Shown here piece after piece: positions 1 through 11,999 of a stretch of DNA of 64,000 nucleotides. The first letter of the stretch is position 1, and each line of letters starts with the position of its first letter. The position numbers were made by a program, and so were the translations under genes. The DNA comes from Isoetes taiwanensis (taxonomy: Eukaryota; Streptophyta; Lycopodiopsida; Isoetales; Isoetaceae): the NCBI GenBank assembly GCA_021234155.1, contig JAJEKV010000041.1, positions 8,628,917-8,692,916 of the forward strand, read 5' to 3'. A model generated the notes under the pieces. The model worked only from the letters and a program-made list of their open reading frames with translations. It did no database searches and was not told where the DNA came from.

Positions 1-135
1 GTATTTGCCGCCAATACACTGCATTTCTATCGTTGTAAAGTTAGTGGGGGAAGGACCCACTTCAGCCGTGTATAGTGGTGGGGGCAAGTCCCATCTGGAT
101 GTGTGTCCCATAAGCTTCGTCTTTTCGTGGATGTT
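1..135 (+). repeat. Dispersed 135-bp repeat, copy 1
   Basis: This block matches 14296-14430 over the same length, with scattered substitutions. Both copies hold the run AAAGTTAGTGGGGGAAGGAC and a shared stretch around TCCCATAAGCTTCG. No convincing coding capacity is seen. It is probably the edge of a dispersed transposon-derived repeat that begins outside the window. Confidence 0.8.
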
Positions 136-463
136 ACAAGCTATTGGCACGTTCACATGGAAGAATTTTTTTGCAGCAGTGGGAGCCTGCCGCAAGCTGC
201 TTCAACGCAGCTTCAAACTCGACCTCTGCCACGCTGAAAGGTACACGCGGTTTTGGCTGTTGCTGGAATTGCCTGGCTGCAACACGTGGCTGCAAAATAG
301 CTTTTGCATCATGTTATATTCACATGGCCACTATCTCAACATTCATCGGCTGTGGGTTTCGCTTCCATTCTCCAGACCTGTGTCCTCTTTTCATGATTGC
401 AAGACCTCTTGAAAACGCACAGATCTTGGCCGATTGCCACAGCTCGATCCATCTGCACTCATC

Positions 464-1518
464 ATGGTTAACTTGAACTCTATCCCCTCTGAGATTTCCG
501 ATGAAGAACCCATTGAAATAGTGCCTTCCACACAATTGGATGCTGCCGAAGATCTCAATGCGGATGAATTCGATGCAGATGAAGGAAACCAGGTTCAGAC
601 TTCTCAGAATACTCAGAAGCAACAGCTATGGCCCTTTCCTGTGGTTGAAAAACTTGTAGAAGAGTATGCAGATATGAAGCCGAACAAATTAAGAGGGGGG
701 ATTTTTTGTGCCAAAGATTATGTCTCTGTTGCTGATCGCTTGGATGAAGATTTGAAGACCACTTACGCAATGAAGCAGGTGAAGAATAAGATTGAATGTC
801 TTATTAAGAAATTCAAATCGGAGAAGGCCAAGGAATCAAAAACAGGTTCGGTCCCAAGCAATTGAGAATTCTTTGATCAATTCGATGTTGTTTTAGGTGA
901 ATCTTCTAAAGTCATGGGCCTGCCTGGAGGATCCACTAATGGTGGTTTCCGTCCAAGTATTAAGCGCAAGCAAGGCGAAACAAAGAAGGTAGATTTCATA
1001 CCCAATGCTGAAGAGTGTGTTGTGGTCAGGAAAAAAATTCGTGCGCCAAATAGTGTATCAGAGCCAGATGCTCCACAGCCGGAATACATAGTTGTGACCC
1101 CCAAACCTCTCAAATCAGATTCTTCTCAGGTTATTTGTGAAAATAACAATGTAAAGGATGTTTAGGATCTTGAAAGTAAGGAATTTGAGATAGGGACCCC
1201 TCCTAGCAAAGAATTGAAGAAGAGTTCTTCTAGTGAGGGGCAAAAAGACTAGAGCCAGGAGGAACGAAGAGGGTATGAAGTCTGCTACAACAATTTTGGC
1301 ACAAGCGAGATGTAACTTCCATACAGAAAAATCTTAAGCTGATGGAGTTATCGCAGCGTAGAGATGCAGAAGAGAGAATTTTGCGAGTTAGACAGGAAGC
1401 TGAGGCTAGGAGAGAGGAGGCAGTACGTAGACGTGAGTTGTTGGAGCTTGAGGCATGCAAACGCAAAGAGGAGCTGCAGCTACAACTTGCCCATATGAAA
1501 ATGCAGAGCCAGATATAG
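464..1518 (+). pseudogene. Myb/SANT-like (trihelix) partner protein of a PIF/Harbinger transposon, broken
   Basis: The start chosen is the ATG at 464, after which the frame stays open to 865. An acidic leader (DAAEDLNADEFDADEG) is followed by a trihelix-like domain at about 610-870: a leading tryptophan (QLWPFPVVEKLVEEY), RGGIF, then QVKNKIECLIKKFKSEK. The frame is cut by TGA at 863-865, exactly where a conserved Trp is expected (SN-stop-EFFDQFD), so this is probably Trp to stop. Reading resumes at 866-1163 (FDQFDVVLGESSK, basic KRKQ and RKKIRAP patches). After more stops, a charged coiled-coil tail rich in Arg and Glu is open from about 1320 to 1518. Plant Harbinger elements encode such a DNA-binding protein beside the transposase, and the convergent Harbinger transposase at 2611-3817 supports this. 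Role is inferred; this copy is dead. Confidence 0.7.
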
Positions 1519-1627
1519 CTTCAAGGTAAAAGTACTAGCATATTTGATCTTCCTAGCAATAGCACTCCTTCCTCAGGTTTCTTCGATCCATAAGGTTTAC
1601 TACATTGTTGTTTACTATTGGTTTTCT

Positions 1628-1632
<5 letters not shown>

Positions 1633-1664
<32 letters not shown>
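1633..1664. repeat. Poly(T) tract
   Basis: An uninterrupted run of T about 32 bases long lies just after the Myb-like pseudogene. It could be a simple repeat or the reverse-complement poly(A) tail of a minus-strand retro-insertion. I found no target duplication to decide. Confidence 0.9.
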
Positions 1665-1665
<1 letters not shown>

Positions 1666-2074
1666 AAGAACGTGTTTTATTTCATATTATACACTCAAAA
1701 TATTACAAAGTACTTCCAGAAGTAAGAAATGTCCCTGAAGCATCAATCACTTTTAGATGATCACTCCATATTGGAATTTTAATACGATCAGGCCAATTGG
1801 AGATCTGAAAGCAATTATACATAAATATGCGTATTGTTCAATACTGACTTAGCTACTTGAATTCTACCTGCCAAGGATAACTTTGAACCTCTCCACCAAA
1901 TTAGCTGCCTTTGTAAATTTAAGATAATTTCATCCCATGCTTCATTCATGTCAATATCTAGACCAAAGGGGACTATAAACGATAAACGCTACCTGTAAGA
2001 GATCGACTATAAACCCTATCTATTTTTTATAACTTTTGAATTGCATTCAATCAAAATAAACATGTAATGTAACT

Positions 2075-2560
2075 ATGTCATTGCATGGTTAAAGCGCTAT
2101 GTATATTTATAAGCTTTAGACTATGTGCAATGGTTAAGGACTAGGGTAGACAATAGTAGGACTCAAATTAAAATAAACACATAACTATAACTATGTTGTT
2201 GCATGGTTGAAGCATTGCAATATGGTAGATATATGGTTAACATATGGTAGCAATTAAACAATTAAACTTTAACAATTATGATAGACAACAAATAAACCTT
2301 TTACATACGGTCATTGCATGGTTAAAGCGCTATGTATTATTTATAAGGTTTAGACTATGTGCAATGGTCAAGGATTGACAATATGGTTGACATAAGGTTG
2401 ACATATGGTAGATAGTATGGTTAACATATGGTAGACGGTATTTACATTTAACATATGGACCTTTAACAATTATGATAGACAACAAATAAACCTTTAACAT
2501 ATGGTAGACCAATGGTACTCAATGGTACACAAATAAACAAATATTGTAGACAATAAATAA
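2075..2560. repeat. Degenerate internal repeats rich in CATATGGTAGA / GGTTAAAGCGCTATGTA
   Basis: The string TGCATGGTTAAAGCGCTATG occurs at about 2083 and again at about 2315, followed both times by similar TTTATAAG...TTTAGACTATGTGCAATGGT sequence. Between and after the copies, short motifs such as ACATATGGTAGA recur many times. This is a locally duplicated AT-rich segment with no coding potential. Confidence 0.7.
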
Positions 2561-2610
2561 AACCAATGGTAGGCAAACACTATTTGAAAGCCAATACACT
2601 GAAAACGGAT

Positions 2611-3817
2611 TCAAAGACGATGTTTTTCCTTCATGTAATTGAAAACAGTACCTCGAAGAAGCTTCCCATCTCGTCTGCGCAGCGTATCACTTTGATTCAA
2701 TGGCGCTCCTCCGAATAGAATAACTTTGTCAAAATAGTATGCTTCATCTTCCAGTTGAAGGAAGTTATGCAAGACACAACATGCAATCACCACTTTAGGT
2801 GCATGAGGCATCTTCACTGGAAGATCCTTCAAAATGTTCCAACGGCCCTTTAACAATGCAAAAGCATTCTCGATGACGACTCTAGCCTGTGATAAGTGCT
2901 TTGAAAACTTTATGACATTCTGTGGATCAGAGCGTTTTTTCTTCTTCATAACTAGCATATATTCAGATGTTGGATTCCAGAATCTGCCACAAGGTAAGGT
3001 AGCACACGTCTATCATTCAATCGCCTGCTTAGTCCACGCAGAATACTTCTACGCGACAACTTTGTGAATAATGCAGATCTATAGAAATGATTAGTGTCAT
3101 GTGCACCTCTAGGAGCATCACAACAAACATCCCAAAATGTTAATGACGTATCACATACTGCTTGCAAAAGAATCGAATGGAAATGTGGCCCATCAATGGC
3201 TCCTGCTATCTAGGGCACTCCTGATACAGCTTCAAAGTCATACATGATCTCTTTCAGGCGATTACCAGACGGTGCAACAATGAAATCAGGCTTCAAAATG
3301 CTAGCAATGATATCACAACAATTCTAGTGTATTTGTGAACTGTGCTTGCACCCAATCCAAACATCTCAAAACAAATGAATTATTTTTCATTGTGTGCAAG
3401 CCTCCATACAACCACAGCCACAGCTTTGATTTTATCCATTGGCTCTCTAACCATTGTTTCAAGATCAAGCTGAGGGATATGTGGAATGACTAACTGTAAA
3501 AGCTTCTTGAAACTAGAAGGACGCATTCTATAACATCTAAAGAAATTCAAGTCCCCAGACATACCAGATTCAAGCCACAGTTTTGAACTTACTTCATTCC
3601 AGAATGCCACTTGCCGAGGGTAAATCCAGTACTGCCTGTGTGTTCTTCGGTCTTGCACCATCAAGAGTAGCAAGAAATTGACACACAAGGGAAAAACCAA
3701 ATTCCATAGCTGATTGAATGCGGAATCCTCACAAGAAAACTCGGCTGCCTGTGTGGATTGCTCATATCCTTCATAGTAATAAGGATCAATATCTTCCGAT
3801 TGCTCAAGACAATCCAT
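2611..3817 (-). pseudogene. PIF/Harbinger DDE transposase, copy A (decayed)
   Basis: Read from 3817 down, the N-terminal part is open to 3380 (145 residues, with a Trp/Arg-rich segment like WIYPRQVAFWNEV). The catalytic core follows in other frames: AIDGPHF near 3190-3215 (first Asp, VIDGTHI in the family), YLVADSGI near 2980 (second Asp), and ARVVIENAFALLKGRWNIL near 2830-2890 (the Glu). The C-terminus ends at 2611 after HNFLQLEDEAYYFD. An in-frame TAG lies between GVP and IAGAIDG, and there are frame changes near 2950-3170 and 3170-3380, so no active enzyme is made. Family assignment rests on the spacing and wording of these motifs. Terminal inverted repeats could not be fixed. Confidence 0.85.
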
Positions 3818-4331
3818 TCACCAAGGTCTGCCAGAATTTGTAGAAATGATAAAACAATCAGAGTGGTAATTTCAGAAAAAAAAGCAGACCCGATTCTGTT
3901 CAAAAACCGATTCTATTCAAAAATTTGGACCCGATTTCTAAAAGCGTGCAAAATTTTGGACCAATGATCCTTTCCTGGCTGCTCCTAATTTGGTGGCATC
4001 TCCTTCTAGTTGTTGCTATTTTTTCTCCTGTTCGTCAGCGGTGCAGCTGGAGCCAAGTTGGGAATATGACCATTGAATACAGAGGGCATTAAAGCCAGAT
4101 TGGTTGCAGTTGCATGGTCGCCGCATCTGCAAAATAGTTCCTTCATGTGAGTGCTACATATGTCTGTCTCTCTGTCTGTCTATCTGCCTGCCTGCCTACC
4201 TGCCTGCCTGTTGAAGTCAAGCTCTTTTACATTTCTATCCATTTTAATATTTTGAATATATTTTGGTTCTAGTTTGGGACATTTAGTTTCTAGTTTTGGA
4301 CGTACCACTTTCACCTATTTTTTTTAGTTTC
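3188..4331. repeat. Long direct duplication, copy A
   Basis: This segment (Harbinger transposase 5' half plus about 500 bp beyond it) is repeated at about 5018-6131 with small indels. Landmarks present in both are CCATCAATGGCTCCTGCTA, CTTTCCTGG(C/T)TGCTCCTAATTT, a TGCC/TGTC-rich run, and TAGTTTGGGACATTTAGTTT. The offset is roughly 1.8 kb, and about 690 bp of unrelated AT-rich DNA separates the copies. Confidence 0.85.
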
Positions 4332-5012
4332 TAGTTTTGGACACTTGTCTAATGGTATAGGTTTCCTAGAATTTATCATTAGAGGCTAGTCACGTCAATA
4401 TATTCCAGTAGGCAATTTAAAGATGGAGACTTGACTTTCTTCCAAGTGTGTCATATACATTAACAACTTGTTCAAAAGAAGCGAAGGCAAATTTTTGAGG
4501 AGTTTCTAATTTCTCTAGCCATATGATTCAAAAATAAACCATCCAGTCTTGATTATTATGTCATATCCTTATGTGCATGATGTGGCTGACACGTGGACAG
4601 GCTATAATTTTAGAGATTTGGTAAAATTAATTTTAGGCAAGTCTGCTAATCATACCAACAAACCAAGGTGATGTTTTTACTCTAGTTATTATAAATTCCC
4701 CAACTCTTATTGAACCACAGACAAATGTGGAGAAATGAAAAACTAAGAAACAACTCAAATGCATGTACTAGAGGAGAAATTAATAAAAAACTTTGAAGGT
4801 GCAGGGGAGGAAGCAATGATATTGGCTTTGGAATTTGTTCCCTTATATTACTATGGTTTGTAGACAAAAGTTGGAAGTGGTTTTTGGTGCATCAAAGATT
4901 TTGGTTGATTTGAATCACTAAATGTAACAATTAGAAATAAACAAAAGTTCTTCGAGATAGACCAGTAATCTGCAACACCAAATTTCTTCATTGGAGCTTT
5001 TCTAAAGGGAAT
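4332..5012. other. AT-rich spacer with no gene seen
   Basis: This spacer separates the two copies of the Harbinger duplication. Short ORFs occur on both strands but none shows a recognisable domain or codon pattern. Confidence 0.5.
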
Positions 5013-5017
5013 ATGTG

Positions 5018-5702
5018 TCCCATCAATGGCTCCTGCTACCTAGGGCACTCCTGATACAGCTTCAAAGTCATACATGATCTCTTTCAGGCGATTACCAGAC
5101 GGTGCAGCAATGAAATCAGGCTTCAAAATGCTAGCAATGATATCAACAACAATTCTAGTGTGCACCCAATCCAAACATCTCAGAACAAATGAATTCTTTT
5201 TCATTGTGTGCAAGCCTCCATACAACCACAGCTTTGATTTTATCCATTGACTCTCTAACCATTGTTTCAAGATCAGCCTGAGGGATATGTGGGATGACTA
5301 ACTATAAAAGCTTCTCGAAACTAGAAGGATGAATTCTATACCATCTAAAGAAATTCAAGTCCCCAGACATACCAGATTCAAGCCACAGTTTTGAACTCAT
5401 TTCATTCCAGAATGTCACTTGCCGAGGGTAAATCCAGTATTGCCTGCGTGTTCTTTGGTCTTTCACCATCAAGAGTAGCAAGAAATTGACACACAAGGAA
5501 AAAAGTAAATTCCATAGCTAATTGAATGCGGAATCCTCACAAGAAAACTCGGCTGTCTGTGTGGATTGCTCATATCCTTCACAGTAATAAGGATCAATAT
5601 CTTCCGATTGCTCAAGACTTTGTAGAAAGGATGAAACAAGCCGTAATTTGTAGAAAAGGATGAAACAATCAGAGTGATAATTTCAGAAAAAAGCGGATCC
5701 AA
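5018..5702 (-). pseudogene. PIF/Harbinger transposase, copy B (partial, decayed)
   Basis: This is a truncated second copy of the transposase 5' half. Recognisable are the N-terminal WIYPRQVTFWNEM segment near 5400-5450, YEGYEQ-like codons near 5570, and DFEAVSGVP near 5050. The same in-frame TAG seen in copy A follows GVP at about 5040, before the AIDG motif. The catalytic second Asp and Glu regions are absent. The shared stop means the duplication copied an already dead transposase. Confidence 0.8.
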
Positions 5703-6131
5703 TTCTGTTCAAAAACCGATTCTGTTCAAAAATTTGGAATCGATTTGTAAAAGCGTGCAAAATTTTGGACCAACGGCTCTTTCCTGGTTGCTCCTAATTT
5801 GGCGGCATCTCCTTCTCATTCTCATTCTCTTCTAGCTGTTGCTATTTTTTCTCTTGTTCCTCAGTGGTGCAGCTGGAGCCAAGTTGGGAATATGACCATG
5901 TGAATACAGAGGGCATTAAGCCAGATTGGTTGCAGTTGCATGGTTGCCGCAGCTGCAAAATCGTTCCTCCATGTGAGTGCTGCATCCATCTGCCTGCCTG
6001 TCTGCCTGCCTGCCTGTTGAAGTCAAGCTCTTTTACATTTCTATCCATTTTAATATTTTGAATATATTTTGGTTCTAGTTTGGGACATTTAGTTTCTAGT
6101 TTTGGACGTACCACTTTCATCTATTTTTTTT
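5018..6131. repeat. Long direct duplication, copy B
   Basis: Second copy of the segment at 3188-4331. It continues into a block (6135-6295) that has no counterpart beside copy A but is found again at 14590-14750. Confidence 0.8.
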
Positions 6132-6134
6132 ATC

Positions 6135-6295
6135 AATAATTTGCCACTGTGTTGATTCCTCCCCAATTATCATATTGTGGGACCAAGGTAATTGATCCTC
6201 CGCAATAGAGGGAGACCCACTATCAGCAGCAAGGCCCTTCCTTCATTGCAGAATGGAGTCTAATTACCTTGTTCCCATACAACATGGTAACTGGA
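6135..6295. repeat. Dispersed repeat shared with 14590-14750
   Basis: Both copies contain GTGTTGATTCCTCCCCAATTA, then ATTGATCCTCC, AGAGGGAGACC and CCTTCCTTCATTGCAGAATG. Both follow the TTTGGACGTACC / TTTGGACATTCC segment. They are pieces of one dispersed element. Confidence 0.8.
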
Positions 6296-6299
6296 TCAC

Positions 6300-7330
6300 A
6301 CTTTTGAGCTGAGAGTCAATCTCATGGTGCCACGTGGCATACCCTACATTCCAGAATGGGAAAGGGCAAGCTAATTCCGTGGACTTGAATTTCAACGGCC
6401 TACAATCAATTAATCCAGCTTAACAGAATTATTTACTCAAACTTCACATTTAGATTTTCAAACAATCTTTACACAATCTTTTACTAAAAACTTCACATTA
6501 AATTTTTAAATTCAAAGTCACACAATTTTTTTTTATACAAAGCTCACATTATACATTTTCAGATCCAAAGTCATTCAAAAGTTGGCCATTGAACCAACAG
6601 TTTCACATTGAAAAAACTTCACGTTTAAAAGTTTCATTGGACCAGGTTTTTACATACTGAAATAGATTGAAGATCATAGATTGACAATCGAAGAACATTG
6701 CCATAAAAAGCATTGACATCATGCATTGCAGCTAGATAAGACGTCTGAACAGAAATTTGCAATTGAATTAAACCTAGATTTGCATTGAAATCTGTAATTC
6801 GACCTAGATTAAGTCAAATTTAACCCTATATTAGACTTACACGAAATTCAATGCTTACAACTCGTAAACCCCTGCACAATATTAGCACCATTTGCGCCAT
6901 CCTCGTACCTAAGCAAAAATAATAATCAGAAAATAGTAGAATACTAAGCCAATAAAAAACAAAAATACTTGCTTCTTTGCGAAGTCTCTTGCATCAGACA
7001 TATTACTAACCTGAATGATGATCTTTTCAATTTTATTACCTGAAAATGATATATTGCCACCAGAACTTCTAAAATGACAATCCACACTAGTAGAACGATC
7101 TGGAAATGACTGCTTCAGTGCTGGACTTTGATCTAAAAGAATGTCTAAATCCTTACAATACTCGTCATTGATTTCAACAGGTAGATTTCACTTTCAACAT
7201 TAATAATGCCAATTAATGACTTCTGATCTGATCTGTCAGGCAATGTAATAGCCTTCCCCGCACTCGATCCAACCAATCCAACATTTAGATTCTCCACATT
7301 ACTACGAAATGTATCACTATAACCTGTACT
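6300..7330. other. AT-rich region, no certain gene
   Basis: About 6430-6660 has repeated TTCACATT-like words. On the minus strand about 6990-7190 reads in pieces as DEYCKDLDILLDQSPALK and FRSSGGNISFSGNKIEK. This may be the tail of the recombinase-like fragment just upstream on that strand, but the frame is interrupted and I recognise no domain. Confidence 0.4.
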
Positions 7331-7333
7331 AGA

Positions 7334-7549
7334 TTACAGGACATCCATTGCGGCTGTCTTCGCAATAATACAAGACTGATTGTACTGCTTGTAAGATTCT
7401 GGATTCTTGTAACCTGTAATGGCCATTCCAACTTCAATTAGAATACTAGAAATGGACATCTGAGTTATCATTGTAGATCTGCAGCTTTTGTTGGTGAAAT
7501 TACCATTAATTCCATACACTTCTGGGTAGAAGCATGAAAGGGTGGGCAA
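7334..7549 (-). pseudogene. C-terminal piece of a DUF3504/KIAA1958-like (Crypton-type) tyrosine recombinase
   Basis: The 71-residue frame contains GNFTNKSCRSTMITQMS and IEVGMAITGYKNPESYKQYN. These fit the C-terminal block of DUF3504 proteins (N-x-S-x-R-x-T ... G-H-K ... S ... Y), the recombinase-derived domain found in Cryptons and in ZMYM/KIAA1958 proteins. The catalytic Arg (SCRST) and Tyr (KQYN) positions are present. The usual His of TGHK is Tyr here (TGYK). The N-terminal two thirds of such a protein is not visible upstream. The assignment is from motif memory on a short piece, so moderate. Confidence 0.5.
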
Positions 7550-7569
7550 AAAAAGTGCCAGTATTTTAC

Positions 7570-8950
7570 ATTTACAAATTCAAAATGTAAGGAAATCCCC
7601 GCCCTCCCTCCCCTCCCTCCCCCCTCCGAAATTATTATTCTTGGAATGAATCATTAATAGGGCAAATAATTTTGAACTCTCCTCCCGCTCTCTGTTCAAC
7701 CTCCCTCCCGCTCGAACCTCCATAGCCAAAGCTTGACATCCATATTCGAACCTCCATAGCCAAGATCAGGACCTCCATAGCCAAAAGCTTGCATTTTCGT
7801 GGCTGAAGCACCGTGGAATGTAACATGACGAAGCAGCTTGGAACAAAGACATCTCCAAGGAAATCTCCTGCAAACAAACACAGAAAGCCCATGCCAAGGT
7901 CTCCCACTAGAACCGCCACCAAAAACTCAAGAGTGGGTCTTCTTCGGATCGGGAGGTCTTGCCACTTAGAGTTTAACAAGGTAAGCATCAGCAAACTTAG
8001 GAGCAACAATTTTGATAGCATGTTTCGGGGCTAGTGCAAATAGTGCAGGATGTTTGGGGTTCCAAGCCCTATTTGTTAGGGGTTATCAAAGTCTGGGATT
8101 AAGCCTATTTGGATGGCAGATTTTTTTTTCTCTGTATGAACACGTTTTTTGTAGGAAGGACATTGCATGCAAAAGCAAATCAACAAAGTGCTGAAAAGGG
8201 CTGAGGTTGAAGATTCAATAGCCTCAAACCATACTTTACCAATCTCTATCATAAATGGCAATGTGGCGAGAAGCACATGTCTTTGCTTCACGTTAGATTT
8301 CACCAACTTCCAAGCGGTACCGTCCCGGACACTCTTCTCACAATTTTTAGAACAGGGACCATTCTCGATCTCACATTGCAAGACCTTCTGGATGAATCTT
8401 GAGTCTTGAATCCCAATACCTTCTGCTTACAGTGTTTTTTACAGCTTGCACTAAGTATAACAGTCTTGAAACTATATAAACAATATATTAATGTTTGTGT
8501 TTTAATCTGGTTCATGGATCCATTATAAGGACCATGACTTTTGGACAGTATGCTTGGACATAAAAATATTTTCTGATTACATGAACATCACATTCTGATT
8601 ATATTCAGTTTGCAAGTCCATGCCTTAGTGCATAGAAGTTACTTCAACAACGGGTTAACGATTACGAGATTCCGCAATCTCTCGCAAATTTCCCAAAGAA
8701 CATTTCATGCCAATAGTTAGTCGGTTCATATGCATAAGATGTACCTTTAATCTTATGTTTGACCGGGCTCAATGGAAATCTCACCCCAATTCTTGACTTC
8801 GGGATGGACAAGAACTTTCTTTCCTTGAATAAGCCTGTACTTTTTTTGATGGCAACCAGGGAATCAATTCAAATTAGTTACCAGCTATAACTTCATTACC
8901 ACAAAAAATTCATTTCCACAGTCATCCTTGGTGTCTTCTTCGAGGGCATG
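7570..8950. other. No recognised gene
   Basis: This stretch includes a CCCTCC-rich tract at about 7600-7625 and a short internal repeat CCTCCATAGCCAA(A/G) occurring three times between 7720 and 7790. Overlapping short ORFs on both strands show no known motif. Confidence 0.5.
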
Positions 8951-8952
8951 TT

Positions 8953-11643
8953 TCACTTCGGTAATTTGGATGAGATAATAAGGGACCCTTTCATAATTGT
9001 GCGGGGATGTGAATGATGCAAAGTAATCTCCAACCCGTGCCTTGTCTCATCCACATTGTCCACGTCATTTGCCCACAAGTCCTCTGCCTCGTACCCATCT
9101 TCTTCAACATTGTCCCTGTTTGTAGGCTCTAGTTTTCTCAACTCCCACCTGCCACAATGATCAGCATTCTCACAAGCAGGCCAATCAAAATTGATGCATG
9201 CCTTACAAAAACATGAAAGAGATCTACATATTAGCTTTGTTGGATCATTTGGATCTATGGATGATACGCAATAAAGAGATTGCACCCCTTTCACTGGGAG
9301 CACATCAAATCTTTGGGAACGGTCAATGTCAGACACCTTCCAAAATACCCTTTCCACATCAGAAATTTTCTCTTCAAGAACCTGACATGCAGTTTCTGCA
9401 TTTTTTATTACTTTCCCATCCTTTTTTCTTTGTTTTGCCTCAAGCCATAGTTTGGCTATGGCTCCTTCTCCGTCATATGTGCCCTTCCCATGTCCCGAGC
9501 CAAAGAAATTCCAGTGCATTTTGATCTTATGCTGTTGATGATACCTAATTACATAATAGAAAGCTCTTCTGGACTTGAATTGGGCTGCACAGCCGTCAGA
9601 CCAAACTAAGTGGTATTCCATATGGCCAGTACCATTTTCTCTCAGCCAATTGAGGTGTATTTTGTCATCTGAAATAAAGAAGTGCACACATTTCCTCATT
9701 TTACCCTGTACCTTGAACATCGTGATATGGACCAATATGCTGATTTGTTCATTGTACCAATGTTGTGCTTGAATCTCGTTGAATGGCTTCAAAGTATAAT
9801 TCTCCGAGAAATCAACAACTGATAATACGGTATCATCACGAAGACTCTTCATGGATTCCTTGAATTGTTTGCTCTGCCAATGTGCCACAAAGTTATGATA
9901 TACAAACTTCGACATATGATCAAACATGTTATCCAACATATTACTGGAGCTGCCTTTCTTGTCAATTAGCTTTAGTCTTCGTGAAGTTCCTTTCTTCGAG
10001 GGCTCATTAACGTATATCAAGCGTTTGATCAATCTGCTCATTGGATTCTCTTTGACACAACTCAATTAATTGTTTCCCACAATTTCCACAATCTGATTTG
10101 ATACATCGTAGCTTATGCCACTCGTTGCCTGCTGCTCTGTCACATACAATAGCCCTCCAAAATGTGCTAACATTATCAAATGTCATGTTCTTGGCTTGAC
10201 ATATCCCAGCATGAGCTTCAGCTGCGCACACACCACAATTGCACGAACAATTTTCATGGAGTCTTGACCTCATCAAATTAAATGCCTGCTTGTACAGATC
10301 TGATTGCTCATGTTTCACGCAACAACATGTGTTTCTTTCCTTTAGCTTTCTAATGCAAGAAGGTTTTAAATATTCAAATTGCCTAAGCCCAATCCGAACC
10401 TCTGGATACTGATCCACAAAATTCTGGAATAATTCAGCCTGTAAAATTACAGTGAAATAAAATTAGTCACCTCATTACATTACATTACATTACATTACAT
10501 TACATTACATGCAAATCTTTTACATATTCAAGATCCTAAACTCCCACACATACATGTATATTCTGACATGAATTTTATTTCATTTACGATGAAGTCACAT
10601 AATTTCTTGACAATTAATACATCTCCACACTAATTTCTTCTTAGTTACTGCCTACATCTACAATACATCCAGAATATACATGTAAACAAATATACATGTA
10701 CGTGTTGCCATGAAATAATTTGACATTTCCATGTAGAGCAAACTAGTGCAGACTGCATCTACATTACATTCAAAAAGTAAAGAAATCTGTCATAAACTTT
10801 ACATCATTGTTACAAAATAAAAAACATCTGTATTCTGCAAAAAAAGATGCAATTACAGCTAAATTACAGTCGTACCTGTGTAATGTCAATATATTGAATT
10901 GGTTGTGTCCTCTTCTTCATGACATCTCTAATTTTTGGTGAGACCTTTGAGTTATCTAACCAAAACTGAGCAACTATATCCTTGATAGCCTGATCTATAG
11001 TATTTGTTCTTGGATTTCGACCTGCTAATGCCCACATATTTGTTCCACCTAGTGACATTCTTTTCCTTCTCTCCACTGCTAGTTTCATATTTCTAGGATG
11101 TATTTTGAGCAACTTAGCTGCTAGTGAAGTTTTCTGTAATTCTCCTTCCTCTCCAACCACCATAGATAGTACAGAATGCTTTGCAGCAAGTTTGTCATTG
11201 CTATTTACATGTTTGACATCTTGGAGGCCATCCTTTAAATTCTTTACCAGATCTGTTTTCACGATAGCCTCTTGAGGCCTTCCTATGACTGGCTCAAATA
11301 GGAATTGCAATCTTTTGTCCTGCAATAATCTTCTTGCAAATATACTTTGTTGTTTTGGATTCAAATTAGATACCTCATTCATTATGAGATTTACAGCAGC
11401 ATTCACCTTTCTTCTAATTGGCTTTGTCACGTATCCACCCCTACAAACCCTCTGTTTCGATTTTCTTTGCCTGCTTGTAACAGTGCTTTCCGAAACTTCA
11501 TCAACAGGAGGATTGAAATCTGAACCCGATGCTGACCTCGAAGTGCTTGCATGAGAGTCCAATCCTTCTTCCATAGTTTCTTCTTCAACTGGTGCTTTAA
11601 GACATCGATCCATTCTGCAGAAAGGGGATACAACATCCGGCAT
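8953..11643 (-). pseudogene. Three-part transposon-like protein with VDF/SDG/GHGKG motifs; likely frameshifted
   Basis: Exon 1 runs 11643 to 10876 (256 residues; KSKQR basic patch, then a charged helical region) and ends ITQ|GTACGA. The intron is 10875-10439 with acceptor TTTTACAG. Exon 2 starts at 10438 in phase 0 (AELFQNFVDQYPEVRIG) and holds a Cys-rich stretch (NCSCNCGVCAAEAHAG, CDRAAGNEW, CGNCGK). Near 10065-10007 the reading moves to another frame, which stays open to 8953: VVDFSENY, EIQAQHWYNEQ, WSDGCAAQFKSR, NFFGSGHGKGTYDGEGA. The Asp residues of VDF and SDG are candidate RNase H-fold catalytic residues. Similar motif sets occur in uncharacterised, often multicopy animal proteins; I cannot give a family name. 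The one-base frame change suggests a pseudogene. Confidence 0.6.
10474..10510. repeat. (ATTAC)n pentanucleotide repeat inside the intron
   Basis: About seven tandem CATTA/TTACA units lie in the intron of the minus-strand transposon-like gene. Simple repeat by inspection. Confidence 0.95.
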
Positions 11644-11999
11644 AAAAAATCAGATTATTAACCAGATTTGTATTACTGCTTGAAGGAAAGGGATTTCAAT
11701 TTCTTCAAGATACATTTGTTTCTTGAAATGCATTCGATTTAGGAGCAGGTATAATCGATTCGGGGCAAGTTTTCCTTGAGGTAGAATCCGGAGCCATGTT
11801 TGATCGATTGAGGAAAGTTCAAAATGTGCGCCAAGATTTCGGGAGGATTTGGTATAATCATGGAGAATATTGTACGTCAACCGCCTTTATTAATGATAGG
11901 CAACTCCATGTAAAATTCAAAATGTACATTACAAACACTTTAACCCAGTTCAAATTTCTACATCAATATACAAAAAAATTCAATCACCCTTTCATGCTT

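Noticed and set aside
5-412. 135-codon ORF at the start of the window
   Set aside because: It runs through the dispersed 135-bp repeat, has no domain, and its homologous copy at 14299 does not keep the frame.
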